Source of the DNA: an uncultured Pelagibacteraceae bacterium
GTDB lineage: Bacteria > Pseudomonadota > Alphaproteobacteria > Pelagibacterales > Pelagibacteraceae
Assembly (NCBI GenBank): GCA_902587515.1
Contig: CACILM010000001.1
Coordinates: 62,001-126,000 of the forward strand
Direction: 5' to 3'
Length of the DNA: 64,000 nt
The position numbers and the translations under genes were made by a program. Shown here piece after piece: positions 18,226 through 26,714 of this stretch. The notes under the pieces were generated by a model. That model searched no databases. It saw only the letters and a program-made list of their open reading frames with translations, and was not told the DNA's origin. Position 1 is the first letter of the stretch. Every line of letters begins with the position of its first letter.

Positions 18226-19389
18226 CTACTTAAGCATTTTTGAAATTTTTTCTAGTGCTTTTTGAATATTATCCCTTGATGCAGCAAAGCTAAAACGAAC
18301 GAAATCTGTTGATGTTTTACCAAAAGCCGTACCAGGCACAATTGCCACACCAGCTTCATGCATGCATTTTTTTGAAAATTCGCTTCCGCTCATACCTGTT
18401 CCTTTTACATTTGGGAAAGCATAAAATGCTCCACCAGGCATACTGCATTCAACGCCGGGTAAATCATTTAAACCTTTATGAATTAATTTTCTCCTTTGGT
18501 CAAACTTTTCCATCATATGATGAATAGAGTCATCGGGCCCATCTAAAGCCGCTATTCCAGCAAACTGTGACGGCGCGTTCACACATGAAAAACTATTAAT
18601 TGCTAATTTAGTTACATGAGGAATTAAATTTTCTGGCCACACGCTCCATCCCATTCTCCAACCAGTCATGGAGTAAGCTTTACTCCATCCATCCAAAACT
18701 ATTAACCTATCTTGTAAGTCAGGGTAATTAAAAAAAGTTGGCATTTCTTTTCCATCAAAAATTTGTCTGCTATAAATTTCGTCGCTAAGGATTGTAACAT
18801 GAGGATGTTTTTTTAAACCTTCGGCAAGAAAATCAATTGCTGGTTTTTCTACAAAACTCCCCGTAGGATTATTAGGATTTATTAGGATTACAAGTCGTGT
18901 TTTATCTGTAATCAATGATAAAATTTTTTCTGGATCAAACTTTAAATCTTTCTCTTTTGTTAAATCATAAGGTACTGCTTTGGCTCCAGTATAATTAATC
19001 ATAGATTCATAAATTGGAAAACCAGGCGTTGGATGAACTATTTCGGCACCAGGCTCACCAATCATTTGAATAGCAAAGTACATTGTGGGTTTCCCGCCAG
19101 GCATAATCATAATCCGATCAGGACTGACCTCTTTTTTGTATAAACTTTTAATTTTTCTTGAGACTGCTTGCCTACATTCAACTATTCCATTCGCTAAAAC
19201 ATATCCGTGATGTCCATCATCAATAGCTTTTTTTGCGGCGTCCATAATATGTTTAGGTGTCATAAAATCTGGCTGACCTAAACCCAAGTGGATCATCTCT
19301 TTTCCTTGAGCTTCAAGTTTTTTTGCTTCAGCCAAAACACTAAAAGCTGTTTCCGTTCCGAGTCTATCTAAATTTTTTGCTAATTTCAT
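18226..19389 (-). CDS. Class I/II pyridoxal-phosphate aminotransferase
   Basis: 387 residues of the aspartate-aminotransferase fold. The PLP lysine is in DGWSKAYSMTGWRMGW; INPNNPTGSF and the C-terminal FVRFSFAAS arginine region are present. The substrate is uncertain (aspartate, aromatic or branched-chain). Its place between an FMN hydroxyacid oxidase and glcDEF suggests it aminates the 2-oxoacids (for example glyoxylate to glycine) made by these enzymes. That link is inferred from the operon only. Confidence 0.88.
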   Translation of the reverse strand: MKLAKNLDRLGTETAFSVLAEAKKLEAQGKEMIHLGLGQPDFMTPKHIMDAAKKAIDDGHHGYVLANGIVECRQAVSRKIKSLYKKEVSPDRIMIMPGGKPTMYFAIQMIGEPGAEIVHPTPGFPIYESMINYTGAKAVPYDLTKEKDLKFDPEKILSLITDKTRLVILINPNNPTGSFVEKPAIDFLAEGLKKHPHVTILSDEIYSRQIFDGKEMPTFFNYPDLQDRLIVLDGWSKAYSMTGWRMGWSVWPENLIPHVTKLAINSFSCVNAPSQFAGIAALDGPDDSIHHMMEKFDQRRKLIHKGLNDLPGVECSMPGGAFYAFPNVKGTGMSGSEFSKKCMHEAGVAIVPGTAFGKTSTDFVRFSFAASRDNIQKALEKISKMLK

Positions 19390-19438
19390 ATTTTAAACCT
19401 AATATTTATTAATACTTTTGCAAACTAGTTTTTTTGCA

Positions 19439-20587
19439 TCACCTATATGCAATTTTCGTTTTATTTAGCTCTTTTATGCTTTTACATCCAAGTAAAATCA
19501 TATCTCTTCGTATCTCATCCCTCATTCTTTGAAGAATTTGCTCAACTCCTTTTTGACCTCCAGCGCCTAGTGCAAATAAAAATCCTTTTCCAAAACTACA
19601 CGCAGTAGCCCCTAAAGATAGTGCTTTGAGAATGTGTGTACCTCTTCTTATTCCGCCGTCTAAGATAATTTCTAACTTTCCTCCAACTGCGTCCGCAATA
19701 GCTGGGAGTTGGTCAAAAGGTGATCGTGAACCATCAAGTTGTCTACCACCATGGTTGGATAGCATTATTGCAGAAGCTCCAATTTCAACTGCTCTTTTTG
19801 CATCTTCAACTGACATAACTCCTTTCAAAGCAAATGGTCCTCCCCATTTTTTAACAACATACTCAGCATCTTTCCAGCTCATTGCTGGATCATATTGCTC
19901 ATTGATGTAATCCATTACACCTCTTGCAATACTTGATCCTTTTTTTGTCCAGTGAGAAACATTAGCTAATTGAAATTTCTCATGAGTTAAGTAGTTAAAA
20001 GCCCATTTAGGATGAGTAGCAAAACTTAGAAGACTTTTTAATGTAAGTTTTGGCGGAGTCGTAAAACCCCACCTATGATCTCTTTCTCGGTTACCAGCAA
20101 CGACTGTATCAACTGTAAGACACATTGCTTTGAACCCTGAACTCTTACATCTATCTATTAAGTTATCTGTTAAACCTTGATCTTTATGTATGTAAAGCTG
20201 AAATAGTTTTGGACCTCCCGAAATATTTGCGACTTCCTCAATCGAAGAAGTTGCCATTGTAGACATGCTGTAAAAAGTTCCAAACTTTTCAGCAGCCCTT
20301 GCCGAAGCTTTATCTCCATCATGGTGATAAAGTCTTTGCATAGCGGTAGGTGAAAGGAATAGCGGCATATCTATTTTTTGTCCAAATACAGAAGTAGATA
20401 AGTCTGGTTCTCCAACACTTGCTAAAATGTTAGGAACCAAATCACATTTTAAGAAAGACTCTGTATTTCTTTTCAAAGTTGTTTCATCGTCTGCACCACC
20501 ATCGATGTAATGAAATATTGGTGCAGGTAAATTTTTTTTTGCTAATTTTCTAAAATCATCAAAATTATAACAATCATTTAAATTCAT
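19439..20587 (-). CDS. lldD: FMN-dependent alpha-hydroxyacid dehydrogenase (L-lactate dehydrogenase type)
   Basis: 382 residues of the FMN-binding TIM-barrel family (LldD, glycolate oxidase). The N-terminus has FHYIDGGADDETTLKRN; the barrel ends with the FMN-site motif SNHGGRQLDGSRSPFDQLPAI and the LDGGIRRGTHILKALSLGA phosphate-binding loop. It probably oxidises L-lactate to pyruvate, though L-glycolate-type substrates are possible. It is the promoter-proximal gene of the hydroxyacid cluster, with a 49-nt gap to the aminotransferase. Confidence 0.88.
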   Translation of the reverse strand: MNLNDCYNFDDFRKLAKKNLPAPIFHYIDGGADDETTLKRNTESFLKCDLVPNILASVGEPDLSTSVFGQKIDMPLFLSPTAMQRLYHHDGDKASARAAEKFGTFYSMSTMATSSIEEVANISGGPKLFQLYIHKDQGLTDNLIDRCKSSGFKAMCLTVDTVVAGNRERDHRWGFTTPPKLTLKSLLSFATHPKWAFNYLTHEKFQLANVSHWTKKGSSIARGVMDYINEQYDPAMSWKDAEYVVKKWGGPFALKGVMSVEDAKRAVEIGASAIMLSNHGGRQLDGSRSPFDQLPAIADAVGGKLEIILDGGIRRGTHILKALSLGATACSFGKGFLFALGAGGQKGVEQILQRMRDEIRRDMILLGCKSIKELNKTKIAYR

Positions 20588-20592
20588 TGTTA

Positions 20593-21096
20593 TTAAAAAT
20601 TTTTTGAAAATGTTATTTGTTGATTATCTGTTCCTGGATTTGTGTCTCCCCAATCATTGTTAGAGATATGGCTGTAGCTGTAACTTAATTTGGAATTCTC
20701 AAAAATATCAAAGCCAACTTTTATTTCACTTTTGAATTCTAGCATACTTCCTAAATCCTTACCGTCACCTTTTTCATAATAACCTGGAGAAAAACTTGGT
20801 AAAATTTTTATTGGACCGATTCCATATTGGCCCTCAACGCCTGTATATAAATATATTGAACTATCACCGGTTATGAAACCTCCGGTAATTGGTTTGAATT
20901 TTCCAAGGAAAGTATTTCTAAACAAATCAGGATTTTTATGTTCTATACCTAACAAAGAAGTTTGATCATCACCTTCTTTGTCAATCACATCAAAAGTTCC
21001 AGTATAAAAAGATATGTCTGCCTCACCTTCATTCGCTTTTGCTAGTGTCACTAAAAAAACTAAAGTGAATAAAAATGTGAAAAATTGAAATTTCAT
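20593..21096 (-). CDS. PagL-like lipid A 3-O-deacylase (outer membrane beta-barrel)
   Basis: 167 residues with a cleavable signal peptide (ending near AKA) and alternating beta-strand pattern, ending in Phe like outer-membrane barrels. The C-terminal YSHISNNDWGDTNPGTD aligns with the PagL active-site segment: His143 and Ser145 in H-x-S spacing. Asp157 lies at +14, where PagL carries the catalytic Glu. This suggests a lipid A deacylase with Glu-to-Asp replacement, or a structural relative. It is 5 nt downstream-to-upstream of lldD, so it may share its transcript. Confidence 0.7.
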   Translation of the reverse strand: MKFQFFTFLFTLVFLVTLAKANEGEADISFYTGTFDVIDKEGDDQTSLLGIEHKNPDLFRNTFLGKFKPITGGFITGDSSIYLYTGVEGQYGIGPIKILPSFSPGYYEKGDGKDLGSMLEFKSEIKVGFDIFENSKLSYSYSHISNNDWGDTNPGTDNQQITFSKNF

Positions 21097-21141
21097 ATTT
21101 AAAAAAATACAACTAAATAACTAATATGTACAGTTAGCAAT

Positions 21142-21510
21142 TTAAGCTTTTTTTGAGGATTTTCTGATTAAAAAAATGATAATTAAACCACCGACAATAA
21201 GAACCAGGTATGGTAAGCCCCATAGCAAAAAGTTGCCTGGATTAATTTTAGGCTTATATAAAATCCAGTCTCCATATTTATCTGATAGAAAACTATAAAT
21301 TTCCTTCTCTGTTTTTCCTTGTTCAATCAAGTCTTTGACTACCATTTTTAAAGTCAAAGCGAAATCAGAATTAGAATCTGCAATTGATTGACCTTGGCAA
21401 ACTAAACACCTCAAGTTTTTGTGTATCTTACTTTCCTCTACTAGCACATTTGCATGAAGATTGATGTTCAAATTAAGAAAAAAAATTATAAGCAAAATTT
21501 TAAACTTCAT
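21142..21510 (-). CDS. ccmH: Cytochrome c maturation protein CcmH
   Basis: 122 residues: signal peptide, the redox motif LRCLVCQGQ (Cys35, Cys38), ALTLKMVVKDLIEQGKTEKEI, YGDWILYKP, and one C-terminal membrane helix. CcmH keeps apocytochrome c haem-binding cysteines reduced. It is the short form without the TPR (CcmI) part. It overlaps ccmG by 4 nt and is the last gene of the ccm operon. Confidence 0.95.
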   Translation of the reverse strand: MKFKILLIIFFLNLNINLHANVLVEESKIHKNLRCLVCQGQSIADSNSDFALTLKMVVKDLIEQGKTEKEIYSFLSDKYGDWILYKPKINPGNFLLWGLPYLVLIVGGLIIIFLIRKSSKKA

Positions 21511-22028
21511 AAAGAATTTATTATCTCCTTTATATCATTTAAATTTTGCTCGTTAAGAGGCCCTATAAATTTTTTTAAAACTGTTGTTTCATTATTAATC
21601 AAAATACTTTCTGGTATCCCGTAAATTCCAAAATTAACCGATTGCTTTCCTTTAGTGTCTTTTGCCATATAATAATATGGATTCCCTAGCTCATTCAAAA
21701 ATTTCGATGCATTAATTTTTTTATCTTTAAAATTAACTCCTAAAATCTTTAAATTTTTTTCATTTGATAATTGCATTAAATAGGGATGTTCGACTCTGCA
21801 CGGAGCACACCAAGATGCCCAAAAATTTATAAGTGTATAACGATTTTTTTTAAAATCTTCACTTGTATAAATTTTATTGTCATCAAAACTTTTTAAATTT
21901 ATTTTTGCTAATTTATTTCCTACTAAATAGTCAGTGCTATAGTTAGTTTCTCTATATAATGAATTGTAAAACACTAAAAGAACAAAAATGAATAGTAAAA
22001 CTATTATAGATTTAATTATTTTTTGCAT
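21507..22028 (-). CDS. ccmG: Thiol:disulfide interchange protein CcmG/DsbE
   Basis: 173 residues with an N-terminal membrane anchor and a periplasmic thioredoxin fold. The active site is WCAPC (Cys74, Cys77) in INFWASWCAPC, and GIYGIPES carries the conserved cis-Pro. It reduces apocytochrome c or CcmH. It overlaps ccmF by 17 nt and ccmH by 4 nt. Confidence 0.95.
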   Translation of the reverse strand: MQKIIKSIIVLLFIFVLLVFYNSLYRETNYSTDYLVGNKLAKINLKSFDDNKIYTSEDFKKNRYTLINFWASWCAPCRVEHPYLMQLSNEKNLKILGVNFKDKKINASKFLNELGNPYYYMAKDTKGKQSVNFGIYGIPESILINNETTVLKKFIGPLNEQNLNDIKEIINSL

Positions 22029-23886
22029 TTTTAAATAAACTTAAAAATCCCCCAAAAGAAAGCAGAATAACGGATATCCAGATCCAAATCATAAGTGGTT
22101 TGTGCTGAAATTTAATATTGTAATATTCTGAACGATCAATATTACTCATCGTTAAGTAGTGGTCTCCTAAAAAGCTTGTTTGAATCGAGGCTTCATATGT
22201 AAGAGTTTGAGGATTATCATAAATTCTTATCTCGGGATATAAAATTCTACTTTTCATAGTGTTTGAGTCATTTACCTGTAATTTACCTACTACAGCTTTA
22301 TAATTATTTTCCTGACTCAAATTAAGATCTAAAAGAGCAAATTCATATTCATCTATTTTTTTAGCTTCACCAAGTTTTAAATTAAAATCTTTTTCAATAG
22401 AAAAATTATGATTCAATCCAATAAATAAAATTAAAAAACCAAATGATAAGTGAGAAATTATTCTTGGAAGACTCAATCTGCTTTTTTTGAAGATATCAAA
22501 AATAGAAGACATAATTAAAAATAAAGAGGATATTAAGATTAAATTTGATATTAAACTGTAACTTTTAAAGAAGTAAACGATTGTAAAATTTATTAAAATT
22601 GCTCCACTAAGAATTAATAGTATGCTTTTTAAGTTTGAAAATTTATTTCTAATCCATTTAGCTTGTGGTCCGATCGCCATAAAAAATAAAAAGGCTATTA
22701 CAACTGGAATTATCACAGAATTGTAAAAAGGAGGACCAACCGATATCTTGTTATTTGAAATCGCGTCTGTAAAAATCGGGTACAAAGTACCTAATAACAC
22801 CGTGATTAAATAAAACATCATGAACCAATTGTTTATTAAAACAAAAGTTTCTTTACTGTTTGAATTGATCAAATCGTTCGTTGGCCTATATTTGCTAAAT
22901 AAAAAATAAATTGACGCAAAAATCATTAAACTTAAAAATATTAAAATATATATACCTCTCGATGGATCGTTAGCAAAAGTATGAACTGAATTAAGTATTC
23001 CAGACCTAACTAAAAAAGTACCTGTTACACTTAAAGTAAATGTTAATAAACAAAGTATAATTGTCCAAAAATAAAGCGTATTTCTTTTTTCTAAAACTAA
23101 TAGACTGTGTAACAGAGCTGTCATTGCAAACCATGGGAGTAAAGAAGCATTTTCAACTGGGTCCCAAAACCAAAAACCTCCCCAACCTAACTCATAGTAT
23201 GCCCAGATAGATCCAACCAAAATTCCTAGTGTTTGAAAAATCCAAGAGATCAAAACCCAACTTTTAATTGACTGAGCAAAAAATCTTCCAGAATAATTTG
23301 AAATCATTGAAGCCATAGCTGCAGAAAAATATATAGAAGACCCAACGAATCCAATATAAAGTAGAGGAGGGTGAATAGCTAAAGCTGGATCCTGCAAGAT
23401 TGGGTTCAAGCCTAACCCCTCTTTCGGAACTGGGTTTATATAACTAAAAGGATTAGAATTCAAAATTATAAAAAATAAAAAACCTAAAATTAAAAAGTTT
23501 TGAATTATTAAAGTATAAAGTCTGTAATGCTTCGAGTGGTTTTTATTTGTAATTAAAAATAAAAATGAGAAAATTGTAAGTATTATAACCCAAAGTAGTA
23601 GACTGCCCTCGTGGTTCCCCCAAGTTCCAGAAATTTTATAAAAAAGAGGCTTTAATGAATGAGAATTTTGATAAACAGTTATTAAAGAAAAATCAGAGAC
23701 TATGAAAGCAGCAATGAGTGTAAAAAAACAAATTAAAACTAAAGTGCTTTGCACCAAACTAATTTGATAAATATTTTTGAAAATTATATTATTTTTTGTT
23801 TTTAAACATTTGTAAGAATTATAAATTATTAAAGAACTTAAAAAAATATTTATAAATAAAAGAAAATTTCCAGTATTACTTAGCAT
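22012..23886 (-). CDS. ccmF: Haem lyase subunit CcmF
   Basis: 624-residue polytopic membrane protein. The haem-handling WWD-type motif GWGGFWFWDPVENASLLPW is present, with GTWGNHEGSLLLW upstream and flanking histidines (HPPLLYIGF, LHSLLV). With CcmH it attaches haem to apocytochrome c in the periplasm. It overlaps ccmE by 11 nt. Confidence 0.96.
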   Translation of the reverse strand: MLSNTGNFLLFINIFLSSLIIYNSYKCLKTKNNIIFKNIYQISLVQSTLVLICFFTLIAAFIVSDFSLITVYQNSHSLKPLFYKISGTWGNHEGSLLLWVIILTIFSFLFLITNKNHSKHYRLYTLIIQNFLILGFLFFIILNSNPFSYINPVPKEGLGLNPILQDPALAIHPPLLYIGFVGSSIYFSAAMASMISNYSGRFFAQSIKSWVLISWIFQTLGILVGSIWAYYELGWGGFWFWDPVENASLLPWFAMTALLHSLLVLEKRNTLYFWTIILCLLTFTLSVTGTFLVRSGILNSVHTFANDPSRGIYILIFLSLMIFASIYFLFSKYRPTNDLINSNSKETFVLINNWFMMFYLITVLLGTLYPIFTDAISNNKISVGPPFYNSVIIPVVIAFLFFMAIGPQAKWIRNKFSNLKSILLILSGAILINFTIVYFFKSYSLISNLILISSLFLIMSSIFDIFKKSRLSLPRIISHLSFGFLILFIGLNHNFSIEKDFNLKLGEAKKIDEYEFALLDLNLSQENNYKAVVGKLQVNDSNTMKSRILYPEIRIYDNPQTLTYEASIQTSFLGDHYLTMSNIDRSEYYNIKFQHKPLMIWIWISVILLSFGGFLSLFKNAKNN

Positions 23887-24304
23887 TGTCTTCCATTATA
23901 TTTTTTAGTTCTGGAGGCATGTAATTCTCATCGTGTTTTGCTAAAATTCTGTCGGCAACAAAAAATTTTTTGTCCTGCAGTTTACCTTCTGCTACTACTC
24001 CTTTTCCCTCTGCAAATAAGTTTGGTATCGTTCCTTTAAAGCTCACATTTATTTCATTTTTAAAATCTGTAATTATAAACCTTATTTCCTGATCTTTTAT
24101 TTTTAATGTATCCTTTTTTACCATTCCACCGACTCTAATTTTTTTATCAAAATTTATATCTTGTTTAATCTTAATATCAGTGGGAGAATTAAAATATAAA
24201 ATATTTTTGTTTAGAGCATTTAGAATCAAAAAAATTCCAATAACTGATGTAGATAAAAATATTGCTAAAAGAGAGGCCCTTTTTTTTACTTTTTTTGGAA
24301 GCAT
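23876..24304 (-). CDS. ccmE: Haem chaperone CcmE
   Basis: 142 residues: one N-terminal membrane helix, then a beta-barrel OB domain (RVGGMVKKDTL, FAEGKGVVAEGKL). The haem-binding motif LAKHDENYMPPE carries His124, which binds haem covalently, and Tyr128. It shuttles haem from CcmC to CcmF. It is separated from ccmD by 8 nt. Confidence 0.96.
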   Translation of the reverse strand: MLPKKVKKRASLLAIFLSTSVIGIFLILNALNKNILYFNSPTDIKIKQDINFDKKIRVGGMVKKDTLKIKDQEIRFIITDFKNEINVSFKGTIPNLFAEGKGVVAEGKLQDKKFFVADRILAKHDENYMPPELKNIMEDNAK

Positions 24305-24312
24305 TAAACGCT

Positions 24313-24546
24313 TTAAATCGTTTTATTATATGATGCTAATATTTTCGAAGCGATTTTAGAATTTCTTAAAACTGTTTTTTTTTGTTGAACAGAAAGTTCT
24401 TCAATTTCTTTGGCAAATTCCTTTTCATACTTTTTAAGCGTTTTTCTTGTCTTGTAGTAGACGAGCCCACAAACTAGAAAAGTTATTACAAAAGATGACC
24501 ATACGAAAACTCCGTACCCGTTCATTGTTATTAGATTGTTAATCAT
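24313..24546 (-). CDS. ccmD: CcmD-like small membrane protein
   Basis: 77 residues: MINNLITMNGYGVFVWSSF followed by a single membrane helix and a basic coiled-coil-like tail. The NGYGxFVWxS pattern and position between ccmC (8-nt overlap) and ccmE identify CcmD, which helps release holo-CcmE from CcmC. The tail is longer than the common 45-60 residue CcmD. Confidence 0.88.
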   Translation of the reverse strand: MINNLITMNGYGVFVWSSFVITFLVCGLVYYKTRKTLKKYEKEFAKEIEELSVQQKKTVLRNSKIASKILASYNKTI

Positions 24547-25249
24547 ATCTTTTTAAATTTTTTTTCTTAATTCTAATGATTTCTGTCTTGTATTTCATTA
24601 GAAAAATTAGCGCACAATACAAAATTAGTACAAAAAACATAAGCATTAAAGGCATTAACATTGAAGAATGTATTGTGCTTGTTCCAGTTATTTTAATACT
24701 TGCTGGTTGGTGTAACGTGCTCCACCATTCTACAGAGTATTTAATGATTGGAATGTTTATTAGACCTATAACTGCAACAATGCTTGAAATTTTGTTTGCT
24801 TTATCATCTTCATCAAAAAATTTATGTATGATAATGAAAACTAAATAAAAGAGTGCCATAATTAACATAGACGTTATCCTTGCGTCCCAGGCCCAAAAAG
24901 TTCCCCAAGTAGGCTGACCCCAAATGGAACCAGTTACTATTGCGATGCAAGTAAACATTAAACCTATCGGTGCGATACTCTTTGTTATCAATTTTAAGTT
25001 TTTAATTTTGAAAATAAAATTTAAAATAGATAGAATGGCAATACAGCTAAAGGAAGCTAGACTTATCCAGGCCGCTGGAACATGCACATACATAATTCTT
25101 ACACTATCGCCTTGCAGATAATCAGGGGGAGAAAAAACTAATGCAAACGAGAGAGCAATTAGTAATAAAACAAAAAAAATTGAATTTATAAAATTTATTA
25201 ATTTTTCTATTATAATGAAAATATAACTATTATGAAAAAAATTTAACAT
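24539..25249 (-). CDS. ccmC: Haem exporter/holo-CcmE assembly protein CcmC
   Basis: 236 residues with six membrane helices. The WWD domain WGQPTWGTFWAWDARITS (~110-127) and the flanking histidines in MYVHVPAAW and LHQPASIK bind haem for transfer to CcmE. No clear Shine-Dalgarno precedes the ATG. An unusual inverted repeat lies 46 nt upstream. ccmA and ccmB are not in this cluster. Confidence 0.96.
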   Translation of the reverse strand: MLNFFHNSYIFIIIEKLINFINSIFFVLLLIALSFALVFSPPDYLQGDSVRIMYVHVPAAWISLASFSCIAILSILNFIFKIKNLKLITKSIAPIGLMFTCIAIVTGSIWGQPTWGTFWAWDARITSMLIMALFYLVFIIIHKFFDEDDKANKISSIVAVIGLINIPIIKYSVEWWSTLHQPASIKITGTSTIHSSMLMPLMLMFFVLILYCALIFLMKYKTEIIRIKKKNLKRYD

Positions 25250-25295
25250 TTAGTTTAACTACTATAATATATTTTTTTTGTGAAGTTAAATTATA

Positions 25296-25368
25296 AGCCC
25301 AATTGAGAATTGGAGGGAGTAATATAATAAGATTATTCTCAATTAGGCTAAAACAAGCTATTATTACT
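25296..25368 (-). ncRNA. Candidate structured leader: long stem with possible pseudoknot upstream of ccmC
   Basis: 25296-25310 and 25335-25349 form a 15-bp stem (AGCC.AATTGAGAAT / ATTCTCAATT.GGCT). The single odd position is C:A read on the plus strand but a G:U wobble on the minus strand, favouring a minus-strand RNA. Loop bases 25318-25324 (AGTAATA) are complementary to 25362-25368 (TATTACT), so a pseudoknot is possible. No T-run follows on either strand, so it is not a simple terminator of hspQ. It ends 46 nt from the ccmC start. Confidence 0.4.
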
Positions 25369-25423
25369 TTGTCGGTGTGTCGCAGATTTGAATAAATTTT
25401 GTTTTATTTAAGGCGATTAGAAA

Positions 25424-25747
25424 TTAATTAGATATTTTAAAGTAACTTGATCCTTTTTTGCCTGAAAAAATTTCTTCAATTAAGGGATGCTTTACTGGCT
25501 CTTTAGAACTATCTAAAAGTAAATTTTGCTCTGAAACATAAGCCTCGTAAGTTACATCGTTACTTTCAGCTAAAAGGTGATAGAAAGGTTGGTCTTTTCT
25601 TGGTCTAACTTCTTTTGGGATTGATTGATACCACTCCTCTGAATTATTAAATTCAAAGTCAACATCATAAATCACACCTCTAAAATCGAAATGACGATGT
25701 TTAACTACTTCACCTATTGAAAATTTAGCTCTATTGCTTATTGCCAT
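25424..25747 (-). CDS. hspQ: HspQ / YccV-like DNA-binding heat-shock protein
   Basis: 107 residues matching the HspQ/YccV family: AKFSIGEVVKHRHFDFRGVIYDVD, then EEWYQSIPKEVRPRKDQPFYHLL and TYEAYVSEQNLL. In enterobacteria HspQ binds hemimethylated DNA and adjusts Lon and DnaA activity; whether that holds here is unknown. It is divergent from yciB, with 77 A+T-rich nt between them. Confidence 0.9.
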   Translation of the reverse strand: MAISNRAKFSIGEVVKHRHFDFRGVIYDVDFEFNNSEEWYQSIPKEVRPRKDQPFYHLLAESNDVTYEAYVSEQNLLLDSSKEPVKHPLIEEIFSGKKGSSYFKISN

Positions 25748-25824
25748 ACCTAATAGTTAGTAATTTTTTTGTTAAAATCAATATCTAATTTGTTTAAGTT
25801 AAATTATATGTTAATCTTTAGTTT

Positions 25825-26370
25825 GTGAATAAGTCACTTTTAAAATTTATTACTGACTTTGGGCCTTTATTAATCTTTTTTACAATTTATTACAAAAGCG
25901 GAAACAATCTCACAGTTGCTATCCCTCCTTTAATCATCTCCACAATTGTAGCTGTTGGAATTATGTATTTTATCGAAAAAAAAATACCATACGTACCATT
26001 AGTAGGTGGTGTAGTTATTACACTATTTGGCGGCCTTACTCTTTATTTTAATAACCCAATTTTTATCTACATGAAACCAACCATTGTAAATTTAATTTTT
26101 GCTGGAATTTTAATTATAAGCAAAATTTTTTTTCAAAGAAACTTCCTAAAATTTTTTTTACAGACTGCTTTTAACTTAAATGATATTGGTTGGGATAAAT
26201 TAAATTTTAGATGGGCATATTTTTTTATATTTTTAGCGATATTGAATGAAATAGTTTGGAGAACACAGCCTGAAACCACTTGGGTAAACTTTAAGGTGTG
26301 GGGAATTCTGCCAATAACTTTTATATTTACAGCTTTTCAGTTACCATTAATCAATAAGTATAAAATATGA
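25825..26370 (+). CDS. yciB: Intracellular septation protein A family (YciB/IspZ)
   Basis: 181-residue polytopic inner-membrane protein (five to six helices). Family motifs include KFITDFGPLLIFF at the N-terminus, PLVGGVVITLFGGLTLYFNNPIFIYMKPT, and LNEIVWRTQPETTWVNFKVWG. The start is GTG at 25825; the ATG at 25808 is out of frame and soon stopped. It acts in envelope and division upkeep. It overlaps the next gene by 4 nt. Confidence 0.93.
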   Translation: MNKSLLKFITDFGPLLIFFTIYYKSGNNLTVAIPPLIISTIVAVGIMYFIEKKIPYVPLVGGVVITLFGGLTLYFNNPIFIYMKPTIVNLIFAGILIISKIFFQRNFLKFFLQTAFNLNDIGWDKLNFRWAYFFIFLAILNEIVWRTQPETTWVNFKVWGILPITFIFTAFQLPLINKYKI

Positions 26371-26714
26371 ATAAAATTAGATTAATTATAAATAATGATG
26401 TTAAGAAAAGTGAAAAGCAGAAATTTTTTATTAAGAAAGAACTTCAATGTATTTTAAATCTTTATGCAAGAATGGTATCTAACGGGTCCTGGAAAGATTA
26501 TTCTTTTTCAACTGGAGCAAAAGAAGTTTCATTTGATGTTTATCAAAGAGCATCAGAGAAACCCGTATTAAGAATTACAAAAAACCTAAAGCCAAATTAT
26601 TTTAATGAAAAGTATTTAATAAAAGATAAAGATGGAAAAGTAATTAAAAAGTCGGAAAGTTTAGATTTTCTTATAGATAGAACTAGCTGGAATAGATTAA
26701 AGCTTGTAAAATAA
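26367..26714 (+). CDS. DUF2794 family protein
   Basis: 115 residues matching the alphaproteobacterial DUF2794 pattern: an N-terminal KKELQCILNLYARMVSNGSW helix, KDYSF, an RASEKPVLRITKN strand, then a basic C-terminus. Function is unknown. It has no membrane segment or signal. The ATGA overlap with yciB shows co-transcription. Its end abuts the convergent BI-1 gene. Confidence 0.8.
   Translation: MNKIRLIINNDVKKSEKQKFFIKKELQCILNLYARMVSNGSWKDYSFSTGAKEVSFDVYQRASEKPVLRITKNLKPNYFNEKYLIKDKDGKVIKKSESLDFLIDRTSWNRLKLVK

Noticed and set aside
25296-25368. Rho-independent terminator for hspQ
   Set aside because: The stem is A+T-rich, the loop is 24 nt, and no T-run follows on the minus strand.
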